A DNA stretch of 64,000 bases. Source: Liopterus haemorrhoidalis. Taxonomy: Eukaryota > Arthropoda > Insecta > Coleoptera > Dytiscidae. The stretch spans positions 18,168,980 through 18,232,979 of the forward strand of contig OZ020623.1 of assembly GCA_963971575.1 (NCBI GenBank). The letters run 5' to 3'. This document shows positions 1 through 8,995 of this stretch, one piece after another. The position numbers and the translations under genes are program-made. Positions within the stretch are counted from its first letter, which is position 1; each line of letters starts with the position of its first letter. Under the pieces are notes generated by a model. That model was not told the DNA's origin. It made no database searches and saw nothing but the letters and a program-made list of their open reading frames with translations.

Positions 1-299
1 CTAGAAATGTCATTCGCCTGCCTGGAAAACCGTTCGTTTGTATTCCTGTTTCAAGCAGTTCGGAAGAAGTTTTTAGTTGCACTGTGACGTCAGTTGCTCT
101 TGTCCTGGACAAGTTTGGTGCAACACAAACGAACAAACCTCATGATATCATTTTTTATTATGACATATGTCAAATGGATCGACATTATAAAAAATCAGCT
201 GTGTCCACCACAGGAACGACCGCCATCGTAATGTACTTATATAAAATACATTCTAGCAGCAGAGTAGAAATAACTTGGCCTAATATTTTCTAACAGAGA
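1..299. other. No recognised gene
   Basis: AT-rich sequence preceding a dispersed repeat. A 69-codon plus-strand open frame (84-293) shows no family resemblance I can recognise. I see nothing else here. Confidence 0.4.
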
Positions 300-845
300 T
301 ATTATTTATCATGACCATGGAAATGTTACATATAAATATGAAAAAATTGAGACTTTGAAATGAAATTTCGAAAAATTTTACAGAAATAATTCGAAATTTT
401 TCGTTTTATCAAAAAACGTCTCAAATAAAAGTTATTAGTTATTGCTTTTATAGTAACTTTTGTTCAATAATTTTTTTCGAAATATTTTTCTGTTGTCAAA
501 TATTCACAAAAATCTTAAAATCGACACGAGTAAACTCCCATTTTTAGTCAACCGATTTTTACCAAAAGTTGATCAACTCGTGCCATTGATGGCAGAAGCT
601 TATTCATATTTAAGCTTCTGTTTCATAAAAATCCTTTCAGCCGAATTTGCTCTGCACGTGTACACAGACAAACGGACAGGCAGACGGACAGACAGACGGA
701 CAGACAGACGGACAGACAGACGGACGGACAGACAGACAGACCGACAGATTCAATTCGTGGAGATCCATCGAAATGCATCAAAAAAACGCATTTTTTGTGT
801 TTTTTTTCTAATAATGTACACAAGTTATAGCTTTGTAACACGCTC
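300..845 (+). repeat. Dispersed repeat copy 1 with GACAGACG microsatellite
   Basis: The stretch from the 'catgaccatggaaatg' region to about 545 is matched in reverse complement near 50400-50620, where the same block ends in 'tccatggtcatgataatt'. Downstream the copy carries a (GACAGACG)-type tandem run, while the other copy carries a short GT/GTCT-rich run at the corresponding place. Similar repeats with an ACAGACGG-type run are common in arthropod genomes; I cannot assign the element class. It does not encode a protein: the repetitive Cys/Ser/Val or Arg/Thr/Asp readings are translations of the microsatellite. Confidence 0.65.
664..745. repeat. Microsatellite (GACAGACG)n, imperfect
   Basis: Alternating 'gacagacg' and 'gacggaca' units run for about 80 bp without other content. 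They sit inside the dispersed repeat described at 300-845. Confidence 0.9.
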
Positions 846-849
846 GAAT

Positions 850-930
850 GGTAGGCTTATCCTGGTGTAGTGGTACTGACCCTGGCTTTTTCACCCAACT
901 AAGTCAGTTCGATCCCCACGAGAAGAGACA
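850..930 (+). mobile_element. tRNA-derived SINE head (pol III A and B boxes)
   Basis: The sequence TGGTGTAGTGG at 863 matches the pol III A box and GTTCGATCC at 907 matches the B box. Their spacing of about 44 bases is normal for a tRNA-type internal promoter. The flanks do not fold into a convincing tRNA cloverleaf, so this is better explained as the head of a SINE than as a functional tRNA. It is followed by T-rich sequence; the 3' end of the SINE was not located. Confidence 0.5.
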
Positions 931-1617
931 ATATTTTTTTTGTTTTTTTTTTACATTTTTATGTTTAAATTGTTTTTTCAAAATTCTAGTTATATTTTGG
1001 CAAATATTGTATTTAATTTTTAAAAGCGTAAATTTAATAACCAGTGGAAATTGTTGAAATTATAATTAAATTCTGTTTCAATGTACACGAAATCAGAGGG
1101 GCGGAGCTTATAACAACCAATGAAAGCCATAGGCGCAATTTTCAAAATTTTAAAGAACCTTGCTATATATATATAAAAAAAAAAAAATACTGCACATATT
1201 TAGGAACCTAAATTATTATTAGGGTATTAGGCGTTCGAATTAAAATTAACAAAAAAAAAAAAATTATATAAAATTTGTTTTGGCATCCCAAATAATCATC
1301 ATTCACTTACTAATTACCTGCAAAACCCTGAAATGTGTGAAAATTCACACTTCACATCAATTTTTTAATACCAACATGACATACAGCTTCAAAAGTGCGA
1401 ACTATTGAATCAAAATTCCCTCTTAGTTTGTTCTTACAAAAGTGAACTGCTTATAACACATTGACAAACATAGATAAAATAATATTAAAGCCTAATTTAG
1501 GCGCTAAAATTCTTAGTTTTAGGCAATAAAATGTAAAAATTAGTTAAAATATGCAAAAAGGCAAAAATTAATTTGCAAATAGTGATAAGAAATTGTGTGA
1601 AATGCACTTATATTTAT
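931..1617. other. AT-rich non-coding stretch
   Basis: AT-rich sequence with several homopolymer A and T runs. No gene, terminal repeat or tandem unit is recognised. Confidence 0.4.
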
Positions 1618-2399
1618 ATCTCGGTTACACGATGCCAGTAACTTATTTAAGTAACCTTGGAAAGAACCCGAAAAATACTGCAAAATGTAGATGTAAAACC
1701 GTATTTTTAACGCGCCAATATTCGATGTTTAACCTAATTTTATGTTGCGTACCTACGTCTTTCACATCTGTAAACAAAAATCAATCTCCGTCGAAAACTG
1801 CATTTATTAAAAAAATCTGTTTCAAATTGATTTTAGAAGAATTAATTGATAACTCAAAAGATATTATGGCGCACCTACCAAAAAAAAGGATTACCTGACT
1901 CTCCCATACCCGAGTAAACTGATTTTTTTTTATTTTCGCCATTTCTTGGTGGTAGGTTGTACGGAGGGATTTAATTTTATTTTTTACTTCCACGGCATCA
2001 AAACCCTCGATATTCATGTCACTTGCTAACTTGATTACTGCAACATCCCAAGCATGCTTATTTCTATAATTTTTTTAACGTTGAGTCCACAAGCACTCAT
2101 GCTCCCTATATAAAATCATAAATTTACTTGTGGTGTCCTCAGACCACTTTGTTATGGACATTTTAAGTATATTTAACGTTTTTGTGTCAGTGAGAACAAA
2201 TCAGCTGTTCATGGCTGCCATTTTTAACAGTCACTTGCACGGCTACTTGTGCCAGTAAATAGGATGGGCTTCTATTCACTTGACTGGGATGAGATACTGT
2301 GCCAGTACTTGCACCAGTACTGGCATGTACGTCTACACGATGCCAGTGACTGGTGCAAGTTCTTACTTGTGCAAGTTACTGGCATCGTGTAACCGGGCC
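1618..2399 (-). mobile_element. PIF/Harbinger-like element with terminal inverted repeats
   Basis: The left end reads 'CGGTTACACGATGCCAG' (about 1621) and the right end is its inverse, 'ACTGGCATCGTGTAACCGG', finishing in GGGCC at 2399. The reconstructed terminus GGCCCGGT is shared with two other elements in this window (23083 and 49959), which fits the PIF/Harbinger group. Subterminal copies of 'cttgtgcaagt' and 'gccagtactgg' crowd the right 200 bp. It encloses a MADF-domain exon on the minus strand. The left terminal bases are degraded, so the 3-bp target duplication is not clear. Confidence 0.6.
1890..2162 (-). pseudogene. MADF-domain protein fragment (Harbinger accessory-type), broken
   Basis: Read on the minus strand from the ATG at 2162, the frame gives a MADF DNA-binding domain. 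An N-terminal helix with 'FMILYREHECLW' is followed by the core 'EVKNKIKSLRTTYHQEMAKI'. MADF or Myb/SANT-like proteins accompany the transposase in many PIF/Harbinger elements and bind its ends, which suits its position between inverted repeats. A TAA stop interrupts the frame just after the Leu-Trp pair (near 2074). The frame then continues into 'VWESQ', where 'GTAATC' could be a splice donor. No transposase remains, so this is a non-autonomous remnant. Confidence 0.6.
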
Positions 2400-2650
2400 A
2401 TTAATTTCAGTGCAATCCTATAAAAATAGGCAAATGCCTAAAAATCCGTTCTCTAATTATTAAGTGTGTTTTTCAGTTAAAACTATGTTAAAAGGGCTTC
2501 TGTCGAAGCCCGGTCCACCGCTGTTTGCATATGCTTTGTTTGGTGGTAGTCATATTAGGTCTATCAATATCAGTTTCATGGGTGTAAATGATTGGACACG
2601 ATTGGACGCGATATACACTTAGAACAACATATGAACATAGGAGTGAACGC
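2400..2650. other. Unassigned sequence between Harbinger-like element and protease tail
   Basis: No gene recognised. It could be the last intron of the protease-like gene that follows, but no upstream exon was found in the window. Confidence 0.3.
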
Positions 2651-2652
2651 TA

Positions 2653-2850
2653 ATGAAAAAATGTTGTTACAGATACATGGGTGCTCCTTTACTTGACAAT
2701 GGTATGTTAGTCGGATTGACGATCTCAAGATGCAAACAGGCTCAGGATATATATTTCTCAAGGATTAGTGCTTACGTGGAGTGGATTTCTTACGTCATCA
2801 GCAAGCATAAAGATATGGATCTGTCCACTACTATATTTAGAGAATGAAAA
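2653..2850 (+). pseudogene. Trypsin-like serine protease (S1) C-terminal fragment, probably inactive homologue
   Basis: The reading frame matches the last segment of chymotrypsin-fold (S1) proteases. 'GAPLLDNGMLVGLTIS' corresponds to the conserved S-G-G-P-L...LVG strand. It is followed by a Cys and by the terminal helix 'ISAYVEWISYVI'. If the Cys six codons before GAP aligns with the Cys before GDSGGP, the catalytic serine position is Met, as in non-catalytic homologues. Alternatively an acceptor 'ttgttacag' at 2664-2672 starts an exon and the first residues are artefactual. A stop (TGA) lies just upstream of the first ATG, so no complete gene is present. An AATAAA at 2876-2881 follows the stop codon and would serve as polyadenylation signal. 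Confidence 0.5.
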
Positions 2851-2875
2851 TTGTGTCTATTTATTTACCTGCTTC

Positions 2876-2881
2876 AATAAA
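2876..2881 (+). terminator. Polyadenylation signal AATAAA after the protease tail
   Basis: AATAAA lies 29 bases after the TGA stop of the protease-like frame, at a normal distance for a short 3' UTR. It is the only local hint that this tail may be a real terminal exon. Confidence 0.4.
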
Positions 2882-2884
2882 ATC

Positions 2885-3480
2885 TATACCATTCAATGAT
2901 AATTTTTTTTCCTATAATAAATTCCTCTAAATTTTGTTTCTTCATTTTCTTTCTGCAGACTTGTTAACCAGAACTTAAAGGTTCGTTTTAAAGGGGTCTA
3001 CAGACGGTGTGGCAAGTGATGGCCAATGTTTATATTTGTCTAGCTCCGCGTACCGTATGTACGTACAACACATCACAAGCCATAGCCAACGTACATTGGG
3101 CATGGCACTGGCCGACGTTTGCTTCCTAGGCGGTATTCATATCACACGTCAAAAACGTTTGACCAACGGTGGTTACAGACTTGCATATGCTTACACATGA
3201 CGCGCAGACATTTATCATCGCATCAATAGAGAGCATTATTCTTAAAAGGAAGGTTATAATCATTTATGCTTAATTATGAAGTCTACTAAAAGTAAAAGGT
3301 AATTTTTTATACTTTTATCATTTAGGTTGAAGCTCCGAGGATAACCTCATTTTCAATATTAGACGGCATTTTACAACCGTTGGCCCATGTTCGCTATTTT
3401 TGCACTTGGCCAAAGCTGGCGCTTAATCGATACATCGTATGTATTCTACGTCTATACAAATGTCAACAATGCTAAATATT
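2885..3480. other. Non-coding sequence, possible MITE remnant
   Basis: A short plus-strand open frame (3009-3200) has no recognisable family. The stretch repeatedly uses words such as 'gttggcc', 'ccaacg' and 'ggccaa' in both orientations, suggesting a decayed inverted-repeat element, but I could not define its ends. Confidence 0.3.
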
Positions 3481-3530
3481 ACGGTCAACGTTGGAAACAA
3501 CGTTGACCGTTGTTTCCAACGTTGACCGTT
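3481..3530. repeat. Hairpin: 'cggtcaacgttggaaaca' inverted repeat
   Basis: The arm CGGTCAACGTTGGAAACA near 3482 is followed, after about 10 bases, by its exact inverse ending near 3528. 'GTTGACCGT' is repeated again directly afterwards. This is a strong predicted stem. Confidence 0.75.
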
Positions 3531-3973
3531 GACCGTCATTTTGCGTCATAAGTCCAATGACAAACTTAGTGGCCAAAATATAACTAAATCATTTTTTTTT
3601 TTTTTTGCCTGTAAGTTATAGACTAATATTGCTCTTCATTCTTTTATTTTACTAAAACATACCTTCTGAAGTCATATTTAGTTAGTGTTTGATGGTCATT
3701 TTGAAGATTTACAAATTTTAAGTGTTTATTTAATATAGGGACATTTGTATTGGTATCTCTAAATAAAACGATGTTTACATTTGACATTTTATAATACGCT
3801 CTAATGTGTTTTGATTCACTAATTTATAGTAATTTCTAAAAACCTTTTTTATTTAGTTTGTTGTTTATTCAGAAGTTTTGTGTTTAGTTATATATATTCT
3901 TATACATTTTCTTATTTGATATGGTATTACATTAAAAATAAGCATACGAGTGGTTCATTCAATATCTGGCAAA
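3531..3973. other. AT-rich non-coding stretch
   Basis: No gene or repeat unit recognised; includes a 19-base T run. Confidence 0.35.
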
Positions 3974-4034
3974 ATGCGAAATGGTAAGGTACCTACAATG
4001 GAGTCTCAAAAAATTATAACCAAGATCAAAGCCA

Positions 4035-4445
4035 GTGAACGATGTGGATTCTTTTACAGAAACAGCAATAAGAAATTTTATGTACGAAATGTATAGAGAT
4101 AAACTGCAAATAACGTGTTCGTCTCTGTTACATATTTTGAAAACACGTCCTATTTTTAATGAAGGTAACTTTATACATAATAATTTATTTTTAATATTCT
4201 ATATTATTATTGCGAGAGATATTTATAAACTATGGTACGTTTCGTTTCCAAATATTTACTTTCTGGATATCCCTCATTATAATAGTATATATTTTTATTA
4301 TTTAATATTATTAGTATTTTTAATTATTATTTTTTTAAATTAAGGTGTAAAAAGCTTGAAGATAATCTTGAAGAATATTGGTTTCAAGTGGATGAAATTT
4401 AACGAGAAACCTAAATTATATGATTACCCCACATTGCCTGATTGA
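4035..4445 (+). pseudogene. Transposase-like helix-turn-helix protein, two-exon fragment
   Basis: Exon 1 (to 4164) encodes 'VDSFTETAIRNFMYEMY' and then 'TCSSLLHILKTRPIFNEG'. Exon 2 (4345-4445) encodes 'SLKIILKNIGFKWMK' and ends at TGA. A GTAACT donor at 4165 and an AG acceptor at 4343-4344 join the two in phase, leaving a 180-bp intron. The layout (a first helix set with 'FTe.aIR', an 'L..L' segment, then a 'slk.ilk..GFk..k' helix) resembles the N-terminal DNA-binding half of a multicopy family of Tc1/IS630-type DDE transposase-like proteins in insects. The catalytic domain is absent. The frame assigned at 4035 starts with GTG, so the true start is upstream or lost. The family assignment is an inference from memory. 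Confidence 0.5.
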
Positions 4446-5083
4446 GAGTAAAGTACTCCAATAAGAATATTGGCCGTGATGGTTTAGGGCAGGGCTGTTC
4501 AACCTTTTTGTATTTGGGATCTACTTTTTTATATATATTGTTACCACGATCGACCAGAACGCGTAGCTGACCACACAAATAATGAAATTGAGTGCCCTAT
4601 CTGGTGAGGGAGTCCTTCCCCGGGAAGAAATTTTGAAAAAATGCATTACATATTGCAATTTTAAAGCTTTATTTCATGTAAAAATAACCTAATACGCAAA
4701 ACGAAATTTTAAAAAAATGTTTATGAAATTTCGTTATAAGCCTTCCAAGGCTGCACTTTTAGCCCGATGGTTAACACATTGATCGCTAACGAATTTTATG
4801 CAAGATGATTAAAAAATGGTTCTTTGTTTTTAAGTTTTGTTGGTTAGGTTAGGTTAAGTTTTTTTTCGGTGTATTTTTATAAATTAGTGGTTTTTTGATG
4901 TGCGATCACCGCTATCCGTTACGGAAAATTTAGGAATAATATATTGTGCAACTAGCGCGAAATGCCTGCGGCTCGTTTGCAAACCTCATTCTCGTGCGGA
5001 ATGTATATTCTGCGTGTTGCTCACTATGCTTTTCCTCCGATTGCCTTTTTTCAATAAATAAATAATCAAGAAAATACAATATA
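4446..5083. other. Non-coding; possible hAT-type MITE remnant near 4490
   Basis: 'GCAGGGCTGTTCAACCTTTTT' near 4490 resembles the terminus of the proven hAT MITE at 54136 (CAGGGGTCGGCAACC). No matching right end or 8-bp duplication was found. The remainder holds no recognised gene. Confidence 0.35.
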
Positions 5084-5215
5084 ACAACAATAACAATAAC
5101 GTACTGGTAACGTTCATCGTACAGCTGCCACGCCTAGACTGCTAACTTTTACTGACTGCAGTGTCCGTTGGCTTGCGGACTTAAGGTGTGTTTCCACAAG
5201 CCTGGGTAGGCCCGT

Positions 5216-5602
5216 TTACAATGTGGTTGCTGACAGCTCGGCCGCGATATCAGCGGAGTCGTCCTCGACTCCGAGAGCCGTCATCTCGTCTTCGGTAGAA
5301 GATGGTTCTTCATTTAATTGTGAGCACCACGGCTTTATATTGTCCGCAGCAAAACACAGATTGGAACGTGCGCTGCGTCCGCTTAGCACCTGGGAGATCA
5401 ACACATAACGGTCATTAAGATCCTTACCTACGGCATAAGGTCCCTTATAATGTGACATAAGCTTTCTGGATTGCCCCATGGTTGCCGCTTCCCTCCTGAT
5501 CATTACCAGATCTCCTTCTTTATATTTCCTTGGTTGTCGTTTACCGGCCGCCGTGTGTCGAAACGTACGAACAACCAGCCCGTTTCGCGTCTCACTGCCC
5601 AC
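5216..5602 (-). pseudogene. Gypsy integrase C-terminal fragment
   Basis: The minus-strand frame encodes the small C-terminal domain of a Ty3/gypsy integrase. 'YKEGDLVMIRR' is followed by 'GQSRKLMSHYKGPYAV', a 'DRYVLI' strand, and 'NIKPW' near the end. This GPY/F-type module binds DNA after the catalytic core; the core itself, reverse transcriptase and gag are missing. The protein ends 'LSATTL' at the stop at 5216, and the same six codons reappear at 6880-6899 in the second copy. The frame has no upstream start of its own and is truncated. Confidence 0.75.
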
Positions 5603-6384
5603 ACGTCGCTACGCACTTTCCGGACACAAGCTATCACGCGTTTTCACAAAACTTGCGTTTTAAATGCAACAATGTCACTAAATTTCACCCCGAAATTCAG
5701 TCTCACAATAAAATAACAATGTTTTATATCACAACAGTTACGAGTGAACAGTTTTTATGGCATAAACTCACTATTTTAACCGAATTTTCCAATTTCAAAA
5801 CAAACGTACTCTCTGTACACCGTTAATATGACCCTTATCGCCCCTGCATAAGGTTCTCTTTCGCTCGCCGCGAAGCAAAACACAGTTTTTAACGAATTTA
5901 GGCTTTAAAACATTTGTATTCTCCGTACATTACAAAGTCAACCTTACCGCCCCGGCACATAAGGTTCACTTTCGCTCCCTGCGAAAAACAGTTTTCCCGC
6001 CCAAAATCCGTTATTTGTTACACAAATTACGCGAGATTTGCGATGATTTTCACTGTTTCATACAACTTGGCACTGTTTTTATGCGAAATTATTACTGTCT
6101 TACACCACATATCACTTTTTTCACTGTTTTTAAGTAAAATCGCGAACACTTTTTTACTTTTTATTTCGGCACTGCTTTTAGAAATACATCACACCGCTTT
6201 TTCAGGCATGACGGCTTTCAAGTCAAATAATACACACTACATTCATATAAAATCACTATATTCCATTTCATTAGGTTAAGAACACAACAATAACAATAAC
6301 GTACTGGTAGCGTTCATCGTACAGCTGCCACGTCTAGACTGCTAACTTTTACTGACTGCAGTGTCCGCTGGCTTGCGGACTTAA

Positions 6385-6843
6385 GTGGGAAACAGAATGC
6401 ACCGAGTTCTACGACGCGTTAACGGCGTACGTACGGCACCATCTGTCAGAAGAAAGTTAAAACCAAGCTGTCGTACGCAAGTGCACAGAATGGACAACGT
6501 TCTACGCCGTTGATACTGAATGTTCGTCAACTTCCAACTTTTGACGCTGTTGAACGTTGACGCAGAACACCTAACCTCAGTTTTTACTGAATAATAAAGT
6601 GTTTGTATGTATAAATAACTTGCATACAACATAAATAACATCATTCACAAGTCTTCATCATCCATTATACTTTTAATAAAAGAAAGCGCACGTATAAATA
6701 CATATATAGGTTGTCAAGTGACACTTGACGGCGTTAAAAATTATTGCATTGTGTTCAGGCGAAATTTCTCAACGGCGCTACGCAACGCTGTCGCAAATGA
6801 CGCCGCGCTGACGCTGTAGCGCGCTGTGCATTCTGTTCCAGGC
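6385..6843. mobile_element. MITE with GGAACAGAATGCAC termini, TTAA target
   Basis: The left end (GGGAAACAGAATGCACCGAG) and right end (GCGCTGTGCATTCTGTTCC) are inverted copies. TTAA is present on both sides (6381-6384 and 6844-6847). The uninterrupted site 'CGGACTTAAGGTGTG' survives in the other gypsy block at about 5176-5190, which proves insertion. The interior has CGTTGAC/ACGGCG-rich words in both orientations and no protein. TTAA duplication suggests piggyBac type, but a TAA duplication (Harbinger type) cannot be excluded. Confidence 0.75.
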
Positions 6844-6899
6844 TTAAAGGTGTGTTTCCACAAGCCTAGGTAAGCCCGTTTACAATGTGGTTGCTGACA

Positions 6900-7430
6900 T
6901 AAGTATTTGTATGTACAATAATAATCAAATAACGGGTAAAAATGTTTTTATAATTGGTTTCTTAATTATAATCACTACTCAAAGCAGTGCCTGTAGTTTA
7001 AATTTAGAAAATCCATTATAAATTCAATTTTTTTCTCATCATACCATGTACAAAACGTTTTTTCCTGTCTTTGGTAATAATAAAGTAAATAAAATAATTA
7101 TATATGTCTTTATATCTACCAAAACTATTCAAAACCATAACTTAATAAACTGAATTTATTTTAATCAAATTAAATCTGAAAACATTATTTTGTTACATAA
7201 TGTTTTCTTCTCTTCTTAGTTTAAAAAAGTCATTCTTCAATAGTTCTGTACAGCGGGTTGCAGGTTGCGAGTCACGGCGTACAAATATTACATTCGTTAA
7301 TTTTTGCTTTTGTGACCTTTCAGTGACGCAACTGCACTGTTTCGCCGACTTCCCTATACAACTAAAACGTGTCTATCTACACAATTTTCAAAAAAAAAAA
7401 AGTTTTTGTTTTTAAATATATATATATATG
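6900..7430. other. AT-rich non-coding stretch
   Basis: No gene recognised. Low-complexity A runs and a short (TA)n tract lie just before the R4-like element. Confidence 0.4.
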
Positions 7431-7644
7431 TATATTGAGTACGGGTACGGCAGCGATACACGCTGAAAAGACTTGGCATCCTTTCCCTCCAGAGCTTACA
7501 CAGCCACCTAAGTCTGGGCCGGAACACTCGCGGTGGTGGCAGCAGATACACATCTCTCTGCAATCTGGTCCAGCGTCCCTTCTGGGCTAACCTCCCACAA
7601 GGGACTACAACGGGTTCCTGACACAAATTATAGGAATAACCGAA

Positions 7645-7877
7645 GTGCCGGGCACAACAGGTCTCCAGCCTCATAATAATATAGTTGGCGCCGGCACACC
7701 AAATCAGCACATCCGGCGTCGTCACATATCGACACCGGATTCACGCCGTCAGCTTCTAGCTTGCCATGAAGCTGCTTCGCCAGGACGTAGGGGTTACATG
7801 AGGCGACTACATAAACTCTGGTGCGAGTATCGCCCGGAGCTCAGCTATATGTCGCAACAACAACTTCGGGTTTCTAG
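7645..7877 (+). pseudogene. R4-type element, N-terminal part upstream of hAT insertion
   Basis: This frame encodes a basic segment ending 'LWCEYRPELSYMSQQQL'. It stops at the hAT insertion and resumes beyond it, but in another frame, so a small indel is implied. No DNA-binding zinc finger is recognised. Assignment rests on contiguity with the reverse transcriptase after removing the hAT element. Confidence 0.5.
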
Positions 7878-8402
7878 CAGGGATGGGGAGTCGGAGTCGG
7901 AGTCGGGAGTCGAGGAGTCGAAGTTTTTTGGAGGAGTCGGAGTCGGAGTCGGGAGTCAGAAAAAGTTATCGACTCTCGACTCTTTGATTACATTTTTATC
8001 AATGATGAGAACAATCCGAAAACAAAAGCAAAATACCATTCTACCAGAAGTTTTTAAAGCACGGAAACAGGAACGACATTTTGTTCTCTGTTCATGAACG
8101 AAAATAAAATTAAAATTATTCAATACCGGTTTTACACGGTTTCCTTCATGCTTTCCAGTTAAAAATTTAATTAATAATACTAGTATTAATAGATTAATGA
8201 CGTAGGATAAAGATTTTTGTTTTTAGTCATATCTAATTTTTCTTTTTCTGTATACTTTGTTTAATCGGAAACGGAACTAATTTTTAACTGGATTTTTATT
8301 TTCTCAAGTTGTAACGAGCTTTGTGATTATTTAATGTTTCATGTTGGCAGCTAAAATCTATATGTCAAAAGAAAAAAGTGACATGTTATGAAAAATAAAG
8401 TA

Positions 8403-8583
8403 CAGTCTGTTCCAAACGATTAGGCGGAACTAACCGGAATTTTCATTTTTGTAAGTTGTCATTAGCTATTTTTTTATATATTGAAGTTGGCTTTTCCTGA
8501 ACAAAATGATCAAAAGCTTCAATCAAACGGTAAAAGTAACTAGAATAAAAAATCTAGTTCCGCCTAAACCAAAGGAACTGACT
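8403..8583. mobile_element. Short CAGTCTGTTCC-type MITE inside the hAT element
   Basis: It starts CAGTCTGTTCCAAACGATTA after TA and ends with the inverted motif 'TAGTTCCGCCTAAACC'. It belongs to the same family as the copies of about 400 bp at 32138, 50914, 51614 and 61428, but is shorter. Confidence 0.6.
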
Positions 8584-8684
8584 TTATATAAAATACAAAA
8601 CAAAAATGTTTAAAACTGTAATATTCGAAAATTTTTATTAAAAATGACTCAGCTCACCCCAACCCAAGATATTTAATGTAAGTA

Positions 8685-8866
8685 TAGTCTGTTTCTTTGG
8701 TTTAAGCGGAATTAGATATCCAAATCTACTAACTTTTAAGGATTGAATGAGGCTTTGTATCATTTTGTTTATCAAAAGCCCACATTGATCGTTAAAAAGT
8801 GAACTCGTGATAATTTAAGAAAATAAAAATTCCATTTAGTTCCGCTTGAACATTTGGTATAGACTT
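8685..8866. mobile_element. Second short CAGTCTGTTCC-type MITE inside the hAT element
   Basis: TAGTCTGTTTCTTTGG at the left and the inverted 'TAGTTCCGCTTGAACATTTGG' style terminus at the right, flanked by TA. The corresponding segment is present in reverse in the hAT copy at 41433 (about 41550-41740), so the hAT element amplified after acquiring it. Confidence 0.55.
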
Positions 8867-8995
8867 TACAATTTACGAGTGAAAGGAGTCGGGAGTCGGA
8901 GTCGGAGTCGGAGTCGATTTTGAAAAATACCGACTCCGGAGTCGAGAGTCGGGAGTCGATAATTTTTCTGTCGACTCCCCATCCCTGGTTTCTAG

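Larger units (their letters stand above)
5084..6899 (-). mobile_element. Ty3/gypsy-type LTR retrotransposon relic
   Basis: A block of about 145 bp (5084-5228) recurs at 6284-6384 and 6844-6899, the second copy being interrupted by a MITE. Each copy runs from an AACAACAATAACAATAACG end through 'GTCCGYTGGCTTGCGGACTTAAG' into a purine-rich (minus-strand) tract and the last codons of a pol reading frame. Between the copies lie the pol 3' fragment (5216-5602) and about 680 bp of non-coding sequence. That non-coding part carries two imperfect copies of a 'cataaggttc(t/a)ctttcgctc' motif. I read this as LTR-plus-pol-end material duplicated and decayed; LTR boundaries are not fixed. Confidence 0.55.
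7878..8987. mobile_element. hAT-type non-autonomous element, copy 1, with GGAGTC hexamer arrays
   Basis: The element begins CAGGGATGGGGAGTCG and ends CGACTCCCCATCCCTG, with a perfect 8-bp target duplication GTTTCTAG at 7870-7877 and 8988-8995. Both subterminal regions are arrays of the hexamer GGAGTC, seen as 'ggagtcggagtcggagtc'. The interior contains two TA-flanked MITE-like segments (8403-8583 and 8685-8866). No transposase is present. A second copy lies at 41433. Eight-base duplication and CAGGG termini fit the hAT superfamily. It splits the R4-type reverse transcriptase element. Confidence 0.9.

Noticed and set aside
623..841. Open frame on the minus strand with repeated Ser-Val-Cys-Leu
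   Set aside because: It is a translation of the GACAGACG microsatellite.
4490..4640. Possible hAT MITE with GCAGGGCTGTTCAACC start
   Set aside because: No right end or 8-bp duplication found; kept only as a note in the non-coding entry.
7878..8100. Frame with repeated Glu-Ser-Glu-Ser, and similar Asp-Ser runs near 8900
   Set aside because: These are translations of the GGAGTC hexamer arrays at the ends of the hAT element.
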